From Bacteroidota bacterium (GTDB lineage Bacteria; Bacteroidota; Bacteroidia; B-17B0; Aurantibacillaceae), in contig JAUXZS010000056.1 of the NCBI GenBank assembly GCA_030692515.1, positions 310,001 to 374,000 on the forward strand: a DNA stretch of 64,000 bases, in the 5' to 3' direction. Position 1 is the first letter of the stretch. Every line of letters starts with the position of its first letter. A model generated the notes under the pieces. It made no database searches, was not told where the DNA came from, and saw only the letters and a program-made list of their open reading frames with translations. Of this stretch, positions 27,495-35,324 are shown one piece after another. The translations under genes and the position numbers were made by a program.

Positions 27495-27584
27495 ATGCCA
27501 AGCGGAAAAAAAAGAAAAAGACATAAAATGGCGACTCACAAACGCAAAAAACGTTTGAGAAAAAATCGTCATAAGAAAAAATAA
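27495..27584 (+). CDS. AURKAIP1/COX24-domain small basic protein
   Basis: This 29-residue protein, MPSGKKRKRHKMATHKRKKR at its start, is almost entirely Lys, Arg and His. It matches the tiny Bacteroidota protein annotated as AURKAIP1/COX24 domain, related to mitochondrial ribosomal protein mS38 and the bacterial bS22-like proteins. It is therefore probably a small-subunit ribosomal component. The gene is well below common length cut-offs. A hairpin begins at its stop codon and a second palindrome follows about 40 bp later, so the gene ends a transcript cleanly. Confidence 0.85.
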   Translation: MPSGKKRKRHKMATHKRKKRLRKNRHKKK

Positions 27585-27608
27585 TTAGCCTCAGGCTAAT
27601 TATTTTTT
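27582..27608 (+). terminator. Terminator overlapping the COX24-type gene stop
   Basis: TAATTAGCC, loop TCA, GGCTAATTA, followed by TTTTTT. The 9-bp stem starts at the stop codon itself. Confidence 0.8.
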
Positions 27609-27622
27609 AGTAAAAAATTTTT

Positions 27623-27652
27623 AAAACAGAAAGTAAATTTACTTTCTGTTTT
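27623..27652. terminator. Second, perfect 30-bp palindrome
   Basis: The arms AAAACAGAAAGTAAA and TTTACTTTCTGTTTT are exact inverse complements with no loop bases. The flanking A and T runs would allow termination in either direction; it backs up the hairpin 15 bp upstream. Confidence 0.6.
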
Positions 27653-27781
27653 ACTAGTTTATTTATTATAATAAATAGACAATTGATAATTGCATCCAAG
27701 TCATAAAACAAATTGATTTGCTTGCGGCTATTTACTATTTGTTATAACCACATACTAATAATAATTTAAAACATTAAGCGC

Positions 27782-29338
27782 GTGAATCAAGAATTAATAA
27801 TTAATTCCACGCCTAACGAAGTTGTTATAGCGCTACTGCACGATAAACGTTTAGTAGAACTACACCGCGAAAAGAATAATTCAAAATTTTCGGTAGGCGA
27901 TATTTACTTAGGCAAAGCTAAAAAGGTTATGACTGGCCTTAATGCTGCTTTTGTTGATGTTGGATACGAAAAAGATGCTTTTCTGCATTACCTCGATTTA
28001 GGCCCCCAAGCAAATTCATTACTAAAATACGTTGAGCAAACCCAAAACGGAAAGCAAAACGTTAGTAATTTGATGTACTTTAAAAATGAGCCAGAAATTA
28101 AAAAAGATGGCAAAATTAATGAAATCATTAGGTCAGGACAAAATGTTTTAGTTCAAGTTGCTAAAGAACCTATTAGTGCAAAAGGCCCTAGAATTACTAC
28201 CGAAATTAGTTTAGCAGGAAGATACTTAGTGTTAATTCCTTTTTCAGATAAAATTTCGGTGTCTTCTAAACTTAGAAACTTTGATGAAAAAAAGAGACTA
28301 AAAGATTTAATGCAAACAATAAAGCCTAAAAACTTTGGAGTTATTGTTCGTACTGTTGCAGAAAATAAACCCGTAGCAGATTTAGAAGCAGATTTAAATG
28401 ATTTAGTAAAACGTTGGGACGATTGTTTTAATATGCTTAAAACGGGGCATCCACCTTTAAGAGTTTTAGGCGAGGTTGATAGAACGAACGCAATATTAAG
28501 AGATTTTTTAAACGCTTCTTTTAATGCAATTCATGTTAACGACACTAAAGTTTATGAAGATTTAAAACTTTACATAAAAACGATTTCTCCGGATAAATTA
28601 GATATTTTAAAACTATATAACGGTAAACTACCAATTTTTGATGCTTATGGAATTGAAAAACAAATAAAGAGTTTGTTTGGAAAAACCATTCACATGAAAA
28701 GCGGTGCTTATTTAGTTGTTGAGCATACCGAAGCTTTACACGTAATTGATGTAAACAGCGGTAACCGTGCTAAAAGCGATAGTAGCCAAGAAGAAAATGC
28801 ATTAGAAGTAAATATAGAATCTGCAATTGAAGTTGCTCGCCAGTTACGTTTACGTGATATGGGAGGAATAATTGTTGTTGATTTTATTGACATGCACAAC
28901 CCCGAGAACCGTAAGCTTCTTTTTGATAAGTTAAAAGAAGAGATGAAGAGCGATAGGGCAAAGCATAATATTTTGCCTCCAAGTAAATTCGGTTTAATTC
29001 AAATTACTCGCCAGCGCTTACGTCCAGAGGTTAATGTTGAGGTTTTAGAAACTTGCCCAAGCTGCAATGGTACAGGTAAAGTTCAACCAAGTATTTTGTT
29101 TGTTGATCAAATAGAAAACACTTTACGGTTTATTTTAAAGGAACAAAACCAAAAACACATTACTTTAAACGTTCATCCATATATCGAAGCATTTATTACC
29201 AAAGGCGGTTTCTTAAAAAGCAAGCAATGGAAATGGTATTTCGAGCACAAACAGTGGATAAAAGTATTAGGCATGGCAAGCCAAAGTTTTATGGAATTTA
29301 AATTCTTTAATAAAGATGGTGATGAGATAGTGGTTTAG
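27782..29338 (+). CDS. rng: Ribonuclease G/E family endoribonuclease
   Basis: This 518-residue cytoplasmic ribonuclease acts in rRNA and mRNA processing. An S1 domain (SVGDIYLGKAKKVMTGLNAA, GYEKDAFLHYLDL) is followed by the catalytic domain with the metal-binding aspartates in ALHVIDVNSGNR and IIVVDFIDMH. The Zn-link CPSCNGTGKV, which joins subunits, comes next. There is no long C-terminal scaffold, so it is of RNase G size. The start is GTG at 27782 (MNQELIINSTPNEVVIALL), matching the usual family beginning. A terminator lies at 29504-29528. Confidence 0.95.
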   Translation: MNQELIINSTPNEVVIALLHDKRLVELHREKNNSKFSVGDIYLGKAKKVMTGLNAAFVDVGYEKDAFLHYLDLGPQANSLLKYVEQTQNGKQNVSNLMYFKNEPEIKKDGKINEIIRSGQNVLVQVAKEPISAKGPRITTEISLAGRYLVLIPFSDKISVSSKLRNFDEKKRLKDLMQTIKPKNFGVIVRTVAENKPVADLEADLNDLVKRWDDCFNMLKTGHPPLRVLGEVDRTNAILRDFLNASFNAIHVNDTKVYEDLKLYIKTISPDKLDILKLYNGKLPIFDAYGIEKQIKSLFGKTIHMKSGAYLVVEHTEALHVIDVNSGNRAKSDSSQEENALEVNIESAIEVARQLRLRDMGGIIVVDFIDMHNPENRKLLFDKLKEEMKSDRAKHNILPPSKFGLIQITRQRLRPEVNVEVLETCPSCNGTGKVQPSILFVDQIENTLRFILKEQNQKHITLNVHPYIEAFITKGGFLKSKQWKWYFEHKQWIKVLGMASQSFMEFKFFNKDGDEIVV

Positions 29339-29415
29339 TTAAGCCACGAATTGCACGAATTAACACTAATTTATTTATACCAATTACATTCATAAATCAA
29401 ATCTAATTACTATTT

Positions 29416-29472
29416 GTCATCCTGACGAAGGAAGGATCTTTATAAAGAGATTTCTCCTGTCGTCGAAATGAC
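29416..29472. repeat. REP-like imperfect palindrome, copy 1
   Basis: The ends GTCATCCTGACGA and TCGTCGAAATGAC are imperfect inverse complements enclosing AAGGATCTTTATAAAGAGAT. A related copy lies at 37466-37520. Confidence 0.65.
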
Positions 29473-29503
29473 ATTTGAATTATAAAATAGTTGTATTTAT
29501 TTT

Positions 29504-29528
29504 AAAGCCTCTGTAAAGAGGCTTTTTT
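29504..29528 (+). terminator. Terminator of rng
   Basis: AAAGCCTC, loop TGTAAA, GAGGCTTT followed by T residues; the stem is 8 bp. Confidence 0.8.
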
Positions 29529-29600
29529 GTTGAAGGCAAACTAACGAGAAGTTTTTAAAGCAGAAACCTTATATCTGTGTTATCTGAGAAATCTGTGGCT

Positions 29601-31067
29601 CTATGTTTTTCTTGGTAACGCTAACTGCTTAACAAATAATTTTTTCATAAAGGGAAGACAAATAATAAAAAGTATTATTGGAACCCACTTGCAAAGCATA
29701 AACCAAAAATCATATTCTTCTTGCCAATAGCTATATAAATATTGGTCTAAATAGTAGTTATAATCAAGTGCCTGCGTTTCTTGACCTTCAACATATGCAG
29801 AGGCTTTCATGCTATCATAACCATAATTGTACGAGGTATAATTATGAAAAACCGAAGTGTAACGCCTTAAATAATTAACAATAATCATGGGCATAAAAAT
29901 AATTAGCAGAAAAAACAATTGATTAAGAACATTAAAAAAGGGTTTAAAAATTGTTTGGTTTTTGGCAGTAATAAATAGACTTATTATTGAGGAAACAAAT
30001 AATAAAAAAACAAAACATTGAAAAGCATTTTCTGCAGATGAATGCTTAAATAATATTTGTGATAAAATATAAATAAACAAAGGGTATAAAGCCAAAACAA
30101 TCATGGTAATTAAAAATTGTTTCCAATAATTTAATTTAAACAACACCAACAATAAACTTAACGAAAAAATAAAGTAAAACATTCCCCATAAAAAATCTTT
30201 TTTCCAAAGAAACAGTGTTCCAAACTTTGCTTCAAACAAATTATTAAAAGCAATTCGCATTTCTTCTTTATAGTAATCGTTACCAAAATTTATCTCTTGC
30301 ACATCCATCCACCCAGCTTTTTGAGCTTTAATATAAATAGCAGCCATTTCGTTTTCGTTAAAACTCGGATGCACGCCATACTTTTCACAAATAGAAATAT
30401 GCAGTGCAACTTTAGATTTCACAAAATTAAAATCAGTAGAGGGTTTATAAGAAACTAAAAGTTTATAATTGCTTAACACCATCGGAAAATTTACGGTATC
30501 ATTTAAGTAACGCCAAGGTGTATAGTTGTTGTAAGAAGTAATTTTATTAATATTAAAATAGGTTTGTTTTTTTAAAGTATCATAAGTGTTTTCGTATGAA
30601 TAATAGCTTGTAGGAACAAATGGCTCGGTCTCATTAAGCGTATTTATATCTTGTACCACTTCGTCGTCTGTAAAAAGATGCGCCATTTTAGTATTATAGC
30701 TCACAACAAATGGAGAAGCAAACCAAGCAAATATCGCTATACTAAAAAACACTAAAAGGAAATTCTTGTATTCGTCGCTAAAATTTAAATTGCCAAAGTT
30801 TTTTTCTTTGTTAAAAATAATATAACGATAGCCCCAAAACCAAGAAAGTATAAAAGCCAATACACTTAATAAAACAAACCACAAACCATCGTCGGCCCTG
30901 CTCGTTAAATTTATTGGAACTAAAAAACCTATAATTGCTGAGCTTACGTACAACAGCAATCCAAACCACAACAAATAATGAATTTTGCTAATCCAAATAA
31001 TTGGATATTTAGTAAGCAAGTAAGTGTCTAATCGGTTTAAAAAACCGGGCGCAAATTTTTTAAACAT
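29601..31067 (-). CDS. Large membrane protein, probable partner of an ABC ATPase
   Basis: This 488-residue polytopic protein has N-terminal helices (IHYLLWFGLLLYVSSAIIGF, GLWFVLLSVLAFILSWFWGY, NFLLVFFSIAIFAWFASPFV). A soluble loop of about 190 residues follows, then a further cluster of helices from about 290 (FIFSLSLLLVLFKL) to the end. It lies two bases downstream of an ABC ATPase gene on the same strand, so it is most likely the membrane component of that transporter. I do not recognise the family and no substrate can be inferred. Confidence 0.6.
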   Translation of the reverse strand: MFKKFAPGFLNRLDTYLLTKYPIIWISKIHYLLWFGLLLYVSSAIIGFLVPINLTSRADDGLWFVLLSVLAFILSWFWGYRYIIFNKEKNFGNLNFSDEYKNFLLVFFSIAIFAWFASPFVVSYNTKMAHLFTDDEVVQDINTLNETEPFVPTSYYSYENTYDTLKKQTYFNINKITSYNNYTPWRYLNDTVNFPMVLSNYKLLVSYKPSTDFNFVKSKVALHISICEKYGVHPSFNENEMAAIYIKAQKAGWMDVQEINFGNDYYKEEMRIAFNNLFEAKFGTLFLWKKDFLWGMFYFIFSLSLLLVLFKLNYWKQFLITMIVLALYPLFIYILSQILFKHSSAENAFQCFVFLLFVSSIISLFITAKNQTIFKPFFNVLNQLFFLLIIFMPMIIVNYLRRYTSVFHNYTSYNYGYDSMKASAYVEGQETQALDYNYYLDQYLYSYWQEEYDFWFMLCKWVPIILFIICLPFMKKLFVKQLALPRKT

Positions 31068-31068
31068 T

Positions 31069-32265
31069 TTAAATATCTTTATGGAATAATTGACGAGTAC
31101 TTTGACTTATGTCTCTATAATAATTTAATTCTAAACCACATTTTTGAATAGTTGATAAAACATCAAACCATTTTACATCAACACTACAAGAAATAATAAA
31201 GGCCGTTCCGGCATCTTCAATTTTATAACCGCCGGTTTCAGGCAAACAGTTTTGTAATTCTTGTAACGAGAATGTTCCGGCAACCTCAAAATTATTTACA
31301 GCTCTGTTAATTCCAAAATCAATTTGTTTGCCATTATAAATGGTTTTGCCCTGACGGATAAAAATAATATTATCAGCAATTCTTTCAATTTCGTGAAGTT
31401 GTTGCGAGCTTAAAATAATCGCTAAAGGATTACTTTGCGATTGTGCAAAAAAACGTAAGTCCTGCAAAAATAATTGTTGCGCATTAATATCTAAGTTGGC
31501 TAAAGGCTCATCTAGAATTAATAAGTGTGGACGCCATAATAACATCTTAGCCAATTCAAAACGCATTCTGTAACCACTCGAAATTTGGCTCCAAGTTAAA
31601 TCACGAAATTTATCAAGCCCTAAACGAAATAAAATATAATCTATTTGTTTTAAATTTTGTTCTCCTGTAATACCATGAATGCTAGCGAAGAAAAGTAAAT
31701 TCTCTAATAAAGTTCCGTGCCATTTTGGAATACGTTGAGGTATAAAAGCAAATTTATTTTTGGCTTGATACCAATTGTATGAAAATGCACCAAGAGCAGG
31801 AAATTCAATAGTGCCCGTGTCTGTGGAAAGTTGTCCAGATATTATTCGTAATAAAGTTGTTTTTCCATTTCCATTTTCGCCAACAACGCCGGTAATTTCG
31901 CCAGCTTTTAATTCAAACGAAATTGGGTGTAATTTAAAAGGAGAGCGGCCGCTGTGAAATTGTTTTGTAATATCTGTAGCTTTAAAAACACAATCAGAAA
32001 TTTTTTCTGGAGAATTCGACAATGAAAAGTCTTGCGATTTTAATTTTTCTAAAACTACAGCTGCTTCATTAGCTACTAATTCTTGCTGAGTTGGATTTAT
32101 ATCTATAATAGATAAATAGTTTTTTCTGAGTTCAAAAACTTGATTTACTAATTCGGATGGTAAAACATAGTCGTTCGTAAAATCCAAACAACGGCGTGTA
32201 AACAAACTATAATCTTTTGATTTAAAAGAATCTTCGAGTTGTTGCGTAAATTTATTTTGAATCAT
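31069..32265 (-). CDS. ABC transporter ATP-binding protein with N-terminal extension
   Basis: This is a 398-residue ATPase. The first 95 residues are a helical, non-ABC region (QQLEDSFKSKDYSLFTRRCL). The ABC domain has Walker A GENGNGKTT at 129-137, a Q-loop region (FAFIPQRIPKWH), a degenerate signature (SSGYRMRFELAKML instead of LSGGQ) and Walker B LLILDEPLANLD. The H-loop position falls in AIILSSQQLHEIE, which has Gln where His is usual. A roughly 75-residue C-terminal domain follows. The missing H-loop His and altered signature are unusual. It is encoded directly before the membrane protein. Confidence 0.85.
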   Translation of the reverse strand: MIQNKFTQQLEDSFKSKDYSLFTRRCLDFTNDYVLPSELVNQVFELRKNYLSIIDINPTQQELVANEAAVVLEKLKSQDFSLSNSPEKISDCVFKATDITKQFHSGRSPFKLHPISFELKAGEITGVVGENGNGKTTLLRIISGQLSTDTGTIEFPALGAFSYNWYQAKNKFAFIPQRIPKWHGTLLENLLFFASIHGITGEQNLKQIDYILFRLGLDKFRDLTWSQISSGYRMRFELAKMLLWRPHLLILDEPLANLDINAQQLFLQDLRFFAQSQSNPLAIILSSQQLHEIERIADNIIFIRQGKTIYNGKQIDFGINRAVNNFEVAGTFSLQELQNCLPETGGYKIEDAGTAFIISCSVDVKWFDVLSTIQKCGLELNYYRDISQSTRQLFHKDI

Positions 32266-32380
32266 AATTTAATAACGCTTAATGTTTGAGAATAGTATTC
32301 ATTAAAATATAATTTTCTGTATTCGGAAAATTGTATTAAATTTAATTAAAGGTTCTGAATATTCAATAAAAAATATTTTT

Positions 32381-34564
32381 ATGAAAAAGAGGTTTTATGT
32401 TACGCTAGTAATTTTATTTTGGACTTCCTTGATAGTGGCTTCCCCAACTGTAACGGTTCAATTTATTAAAACAGACCAGTTTGGATATAAACTAACCGCG
32501 CAAAAAATCGCAATTATTTCTAATCCAATTACAGGCTATAATAATGGCACACCTTTTGCGCCGGGGGCTACTTACCAGGTGCGCGACTGGTTAACTGATG
32601 CTGTTGTTTATACTTCTAGCATTACACCATGGAGTGCAGGAGCCACTCAAACGCAAAGCGGCGATAAAGTTTGGTGGTTCGATTTTTCTACTTACACAGT
32701 GCAGGGTTCATATTATATCCATGATGTTACCAATAATGTAGGCTCTTATCGGTTTGAGATAAACGATTGTGTTTACAATCCTGTTTTAACGCAAGCCATG
32801 CGTATGTATTATTACGCGCGATGCGGTTCAGCAAAATTGGCCACAAATGCTACTGTTGCCTGGGCCGATGGAAATTGTCATGTAGGCACTCAACAGGATC
32901 TTGATTGTAGGTTATATAACAACACCAATATTTCCACTTCAAAAAATTTAAGCGGTGGCTGGCACGATGCCGGCGACTATAATAAGTATGTGAATTTTAC
33001 ATGGAGTACTTTAACAGATATGTTACTAGCTTATGAAGAAAATCCATTGATCTGGACGGATAATTATAATATTCCGGAAACGGGGAATGGTGTTCCGGAT
33101 CTTTTAGATGAAATAAAATATGAGTTAGACTGGCTTTTAAAAATGCAACAACCTAACGGTTCGGTTCTTTCCGTAGTTGGTGGTGGGGGTGTTAGTCCGC
33201 CAAGTGCCGATGTAGCATTTAGAAGATACGGGCCTGCAAATACTTCTGCAGCTTTAACCTCTGCTGCTATTTTTGCACTGGCGGCAATGCAATTTACTAC
33301 GGCTGCGCAAACGGCCTATTCTAACTCCTTACAAGCTGCGGCAGTAAATGCTTACACCTGGGCAGTGGCAAACCCAAGCGTTACATTTTATAACGCAGGT
33401 TTATTGGCTGCGGGCGAGCAGGAAATATCTGTTTATGAACGCGACGCCCGTAAAGTGTGCGCTGCAATTTATTTATACGCTTTAACAGGAACGGCCTCTT
33501 ATAAAACATTTGTTGATGCTAATTATACTAATGTGCATTTATTAATGTGGACATTTGCTTATCCTTTTGAAGGACCTGAGCAGGATGCTTTATTGTATTA
33601 CACAAAAATTCCGGGGGCTACACCTGCCGTAAAGACAGCTATTTTAAATGCTTACACAAGTTCTATCCAAACCAACAATGTAGATAACCTGCCAGCCTAT
33701 ACTAATAAAACAGATGCTTATAGGGCATGGCTGGCAAATAATAATTATACTTGGAACAGTAACCAAACGAAATCAAAACAGGGAAATATGTTCTTAGCCA
33801 TGAACCAGTATAGTTTAAATGCAATTAACGCAACTAATTATAAAAATGCCGCTTCGGGTTTTGTACATTATATGCATGGCGTTAACCCAAACTCGAAAAC
33901 GTACTTAAGTAATATGGCGATTTATGGTGCAGAAAATTCTGTTTCGCAATTTTATCATGCTTGGTTTCACGATGGTAGTGCGCTTTGGGATGAAGTAGGC
34001 GTGTCAACTTACGGCCCGCCTCCAGGATATATTCCGGGGGGACCAAACCCGGGTTATGCTTTAGACCCTTGCTGTCCGGGCTCTTGCGGAAACCCAACGG
34101 TAAATGCTTTGTGTGCAACAAACGTAACGCCACCAATGGGACAACCTATTCAAAAATCGTACAAAGATTTTAACGACAGTTGGCCATTAAATTCGTGGAC
34201 TATTAGCGAAGCGGGAATATACACCAATGCGGCATACGTTAGGATGCTTTCTAAATTTTGCAGTTCGGTGCCTTGTAGCACAATTACTACTGCTATAAAA
34301 AATAATGACAAAACCGTTTCGGGTTTAATACAAACTATTTACCCACAGCCAGCTGAAAATAAACTAACTATTAAGTTTTTTAATTTAGAAACAAATGCAG
34401 GTTTATTTTTGTACGATGTAAGCGGTAAACAATTATTAGCTAAGAACGAAACTATATCAAATGGTTTAGTAGAAGTTGATCTCTCTAACATTGCAAGCGG
34501 CGTTTATTTTTTAAAAGTGGTTTCTAAAAACAAAACGGAAACAAGGAAGATTGTGAAGGAGTGA
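32381..34564 (+). CDS. Secreted glycoside hydrolase family 9 enzyme with T9SS sorting domain
   Basis: This 727-residue endoglucanase-like enzyme has a signal peptide (YVTLVILFWTSLIVASP) and an Ig-like N-terminal domain (about 25-125, TVQFIKTDQFGY). The (alpha/alpha)6 GH9 domain carries the catalytic aspartates in GGWHDAGDYNKY (D196, D199). The acid/base Glu lies in a SEAGIYTNAAYV segment near residue 620. HYMHGVNPNSKTYLSNM is the conserved substrate-binding His region. The last 75 residues (YPQPAENKLTIKF to KIVKE) form a T9SS type A sorting domain. Beta-1,4-glucan is the likely substrate. The Pro/Gly-rich loop near residue 550 is an insertion. Confidence 0.88.
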   Translation: MKKRFYVTLVILFWTSLIVASPTVTVQFIKTDQFGYKLTAQKIAIISNPITGYNNGTPFAPGATYQVRDWLTDAVVYTSSITPWSAGATQTQSGDKVWWFDFSTYTVQGSYYIHDVTNNVGSYRFEINDCVYNPVLTQAMRMYYYARCGSAKLATNATVAWADGNCHVGTQQDLDCRLYNNTNISTSKNLSGGWHDAGDYNKYVNFTWSTLTDMLLAYEENPLIWTDNYNIPETGNGVPDLLDEIKYELDWLLKMQQPNGSVLSVVGGGGVSPPSADVAFRRYGPANTSAALTSAAIFALAAMQFTTAAQTAYSNSLQAAAVNAYTWAVANPSVTFYNAGLLAAGEQEISVYERDARKVCAAIYLYALTGTASYKTFVDANYTNVHLLMWTFAYPFEGPEQDALLYYTKIPGATPAVKTAILNAYTSSIQTNNVDNLPAYTNKTDAYRAWLANNNYTWNSNQTKSKQGNMFLAMNQYSLNAINATNYKNAASGFVHYMHGVNPNSKTYLSNMAIYGAENSVSQFYHAWFHDGSALWDEVGVSTYGPPPGYIPGGPNPGYALDPCCPGSCGNPTVNALCATNVTPPMGQPIQKSYKDFNDSWPLNSWTISEAGIYTNAAYVRMLSKFCSSVPCSTITTAIKNNDKTVSGLIQTIYPQPAENKLTIKFFNLETNAGLFLYDVSGKQLLAKNETISNGLVEVDLSNIASGVYFLKVVSKNKTETRKIVKE

Positions 34565-34566
34565 TG

Positions 34567-34746
34567 TCATGGCTCATTTTTCTCTCTAGTTCTCTTAATA
34601 AAACTTGTAATTGGAATCTTTGGTAAAACGGCAACAAAGAATTCAGTAATTGCTTTAATCTTGTTTGGTTTCATAAACCCCAAGATTAAAGTCATAATTA
34701 TTATAAAACCTAAAAGGTATATAAATATATCGATCATAATTTTCAT
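34567..34746 (-). CDS. Small single-helix membrane protein (59 residues)
   Basis: The ORF runs from ATG at 34746 to TGA. It encodes a strongly hydrophobic helix (IFIYLLGFIIIMTLILGFM) and then a basic, amphipathic part (KPNKIKAITEFFVAVLPKIP, FIKRTREKNEP). It ends 3 bp from the end of the convergent GH9 gene. I know no family. The clean membrane segment with positive residues on one side suggests a real small inner-membrane protein, although no promoter or homologue can be shown here. Confidence 0.5.
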   Translation of the reverse strand: MKIMIDIFIYLLGFIIIMTLILGFMKPNKIKAITEFFVAVLPKIPITSFIKRTREKNEP

Positions 34747-34905
34747 TTTAGTTATACTTTATTTTTATAAATCTTTTTCACTAAATACTTCTTTCTTTGA
34801 CAAAATTAAACAACGTAGTTTGTGAGTTTAGAAATTGTCACAAAACATTTATATGAGTTTCTCTTTATGTAGCTGGGTAATTTCGCACCTTGATCTTAGT
34901 ATTTA

Positions 34906-35046
34906 TCATGTGTTAAAGTTTCTTGCGCCACTCCAAATGACTTTTATTAGCTCAATAAGGATATGCATTATTGTTTTTTGTTCTATTTTTCCCCACCATT
35001 TTGATGGTGTTATTGTCTTTTTGTTTTTCATTTTCTTTTTTATCAT
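34906..35046 (-). CDS. Possible small basic protein (46 residues)
   Basis: The ORF starts ATG at 35046 (MIKKKMKNKKTITPSKWWGK) and ends at TGA after RNFNT. The product is basic with a short hydrophobic stretch (IMHILIELIKVIW). It points the same way as the 59-residue gene. No domain is recognised and it may be chance; a longer frame on the other strand over the same bases looks less protein-like. Confidence 0.25.
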   Translation of the reverse strand: MIKKKMKNKKTITPSKWWGKIEQKTIMHILIELIKVIWSGARNFNT

Positions 35047-35270
35047 TTGACTATACTATTATATACCTTTTGTTTTCCTTTATTTCTTAAAAAGTAAAAT
35101 TAAAGTGAAAAAACCCTGTAAGTTGTTGATTGTAACATTATTATTTTTCAAAGAAGTGTTAAACGAAAATGGATTTGCGTTCTACACCTGCGGTTTTAAT
35201 AACCCTAAAAATTTATTCAGAATATTCAAGAAGTAGACTCTAAATTAAGTTAAGATTGACGGCAAACAAA

Positions 35271-35298
35271 AAACCCTCACCAATTTGGTGAGGGTTTT
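35271..35298. terminator. Terminator with AAACCCTC core
   Basis: AAACCCTCACCAA and TTTGGTGAGGGTTT form a 13-bp stem. It lies just past the end of the leftward T9SS protein gene. Confidence 0.8.
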
Positions 35299-35324
35299 AC
35301 ATTTTTACTGCTGATGAATTGCGA

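Larger units (their letters stand above)
29342..29599. repeat. Intergenic region bounded by inverted, related arms
   Basis: The left arm GCCACGAATTGCACGAATTA and the inverse complement of the right arm (29571-29599, GCCACAGATTTCTCAGATAA) are alike, both continuing into CAC. Inside lie a REP-like palindrome and the rng terminator. The right arm also resembles sequence at 47474-47502. Confidence 0.45.

Noticed and set aside
27700-27781. Promoter for rng
   Set aside because: TTTG and TACTATTTG are present but the -7 box has an extra base and the spacing is poor.
34835-35050. 71-codon plus-strand frame
   Set aside because: The product is an ill-shaped mixture of hydrophobic residues with no clear topology, and the minus-strand frame in the same place looks more protein-like.
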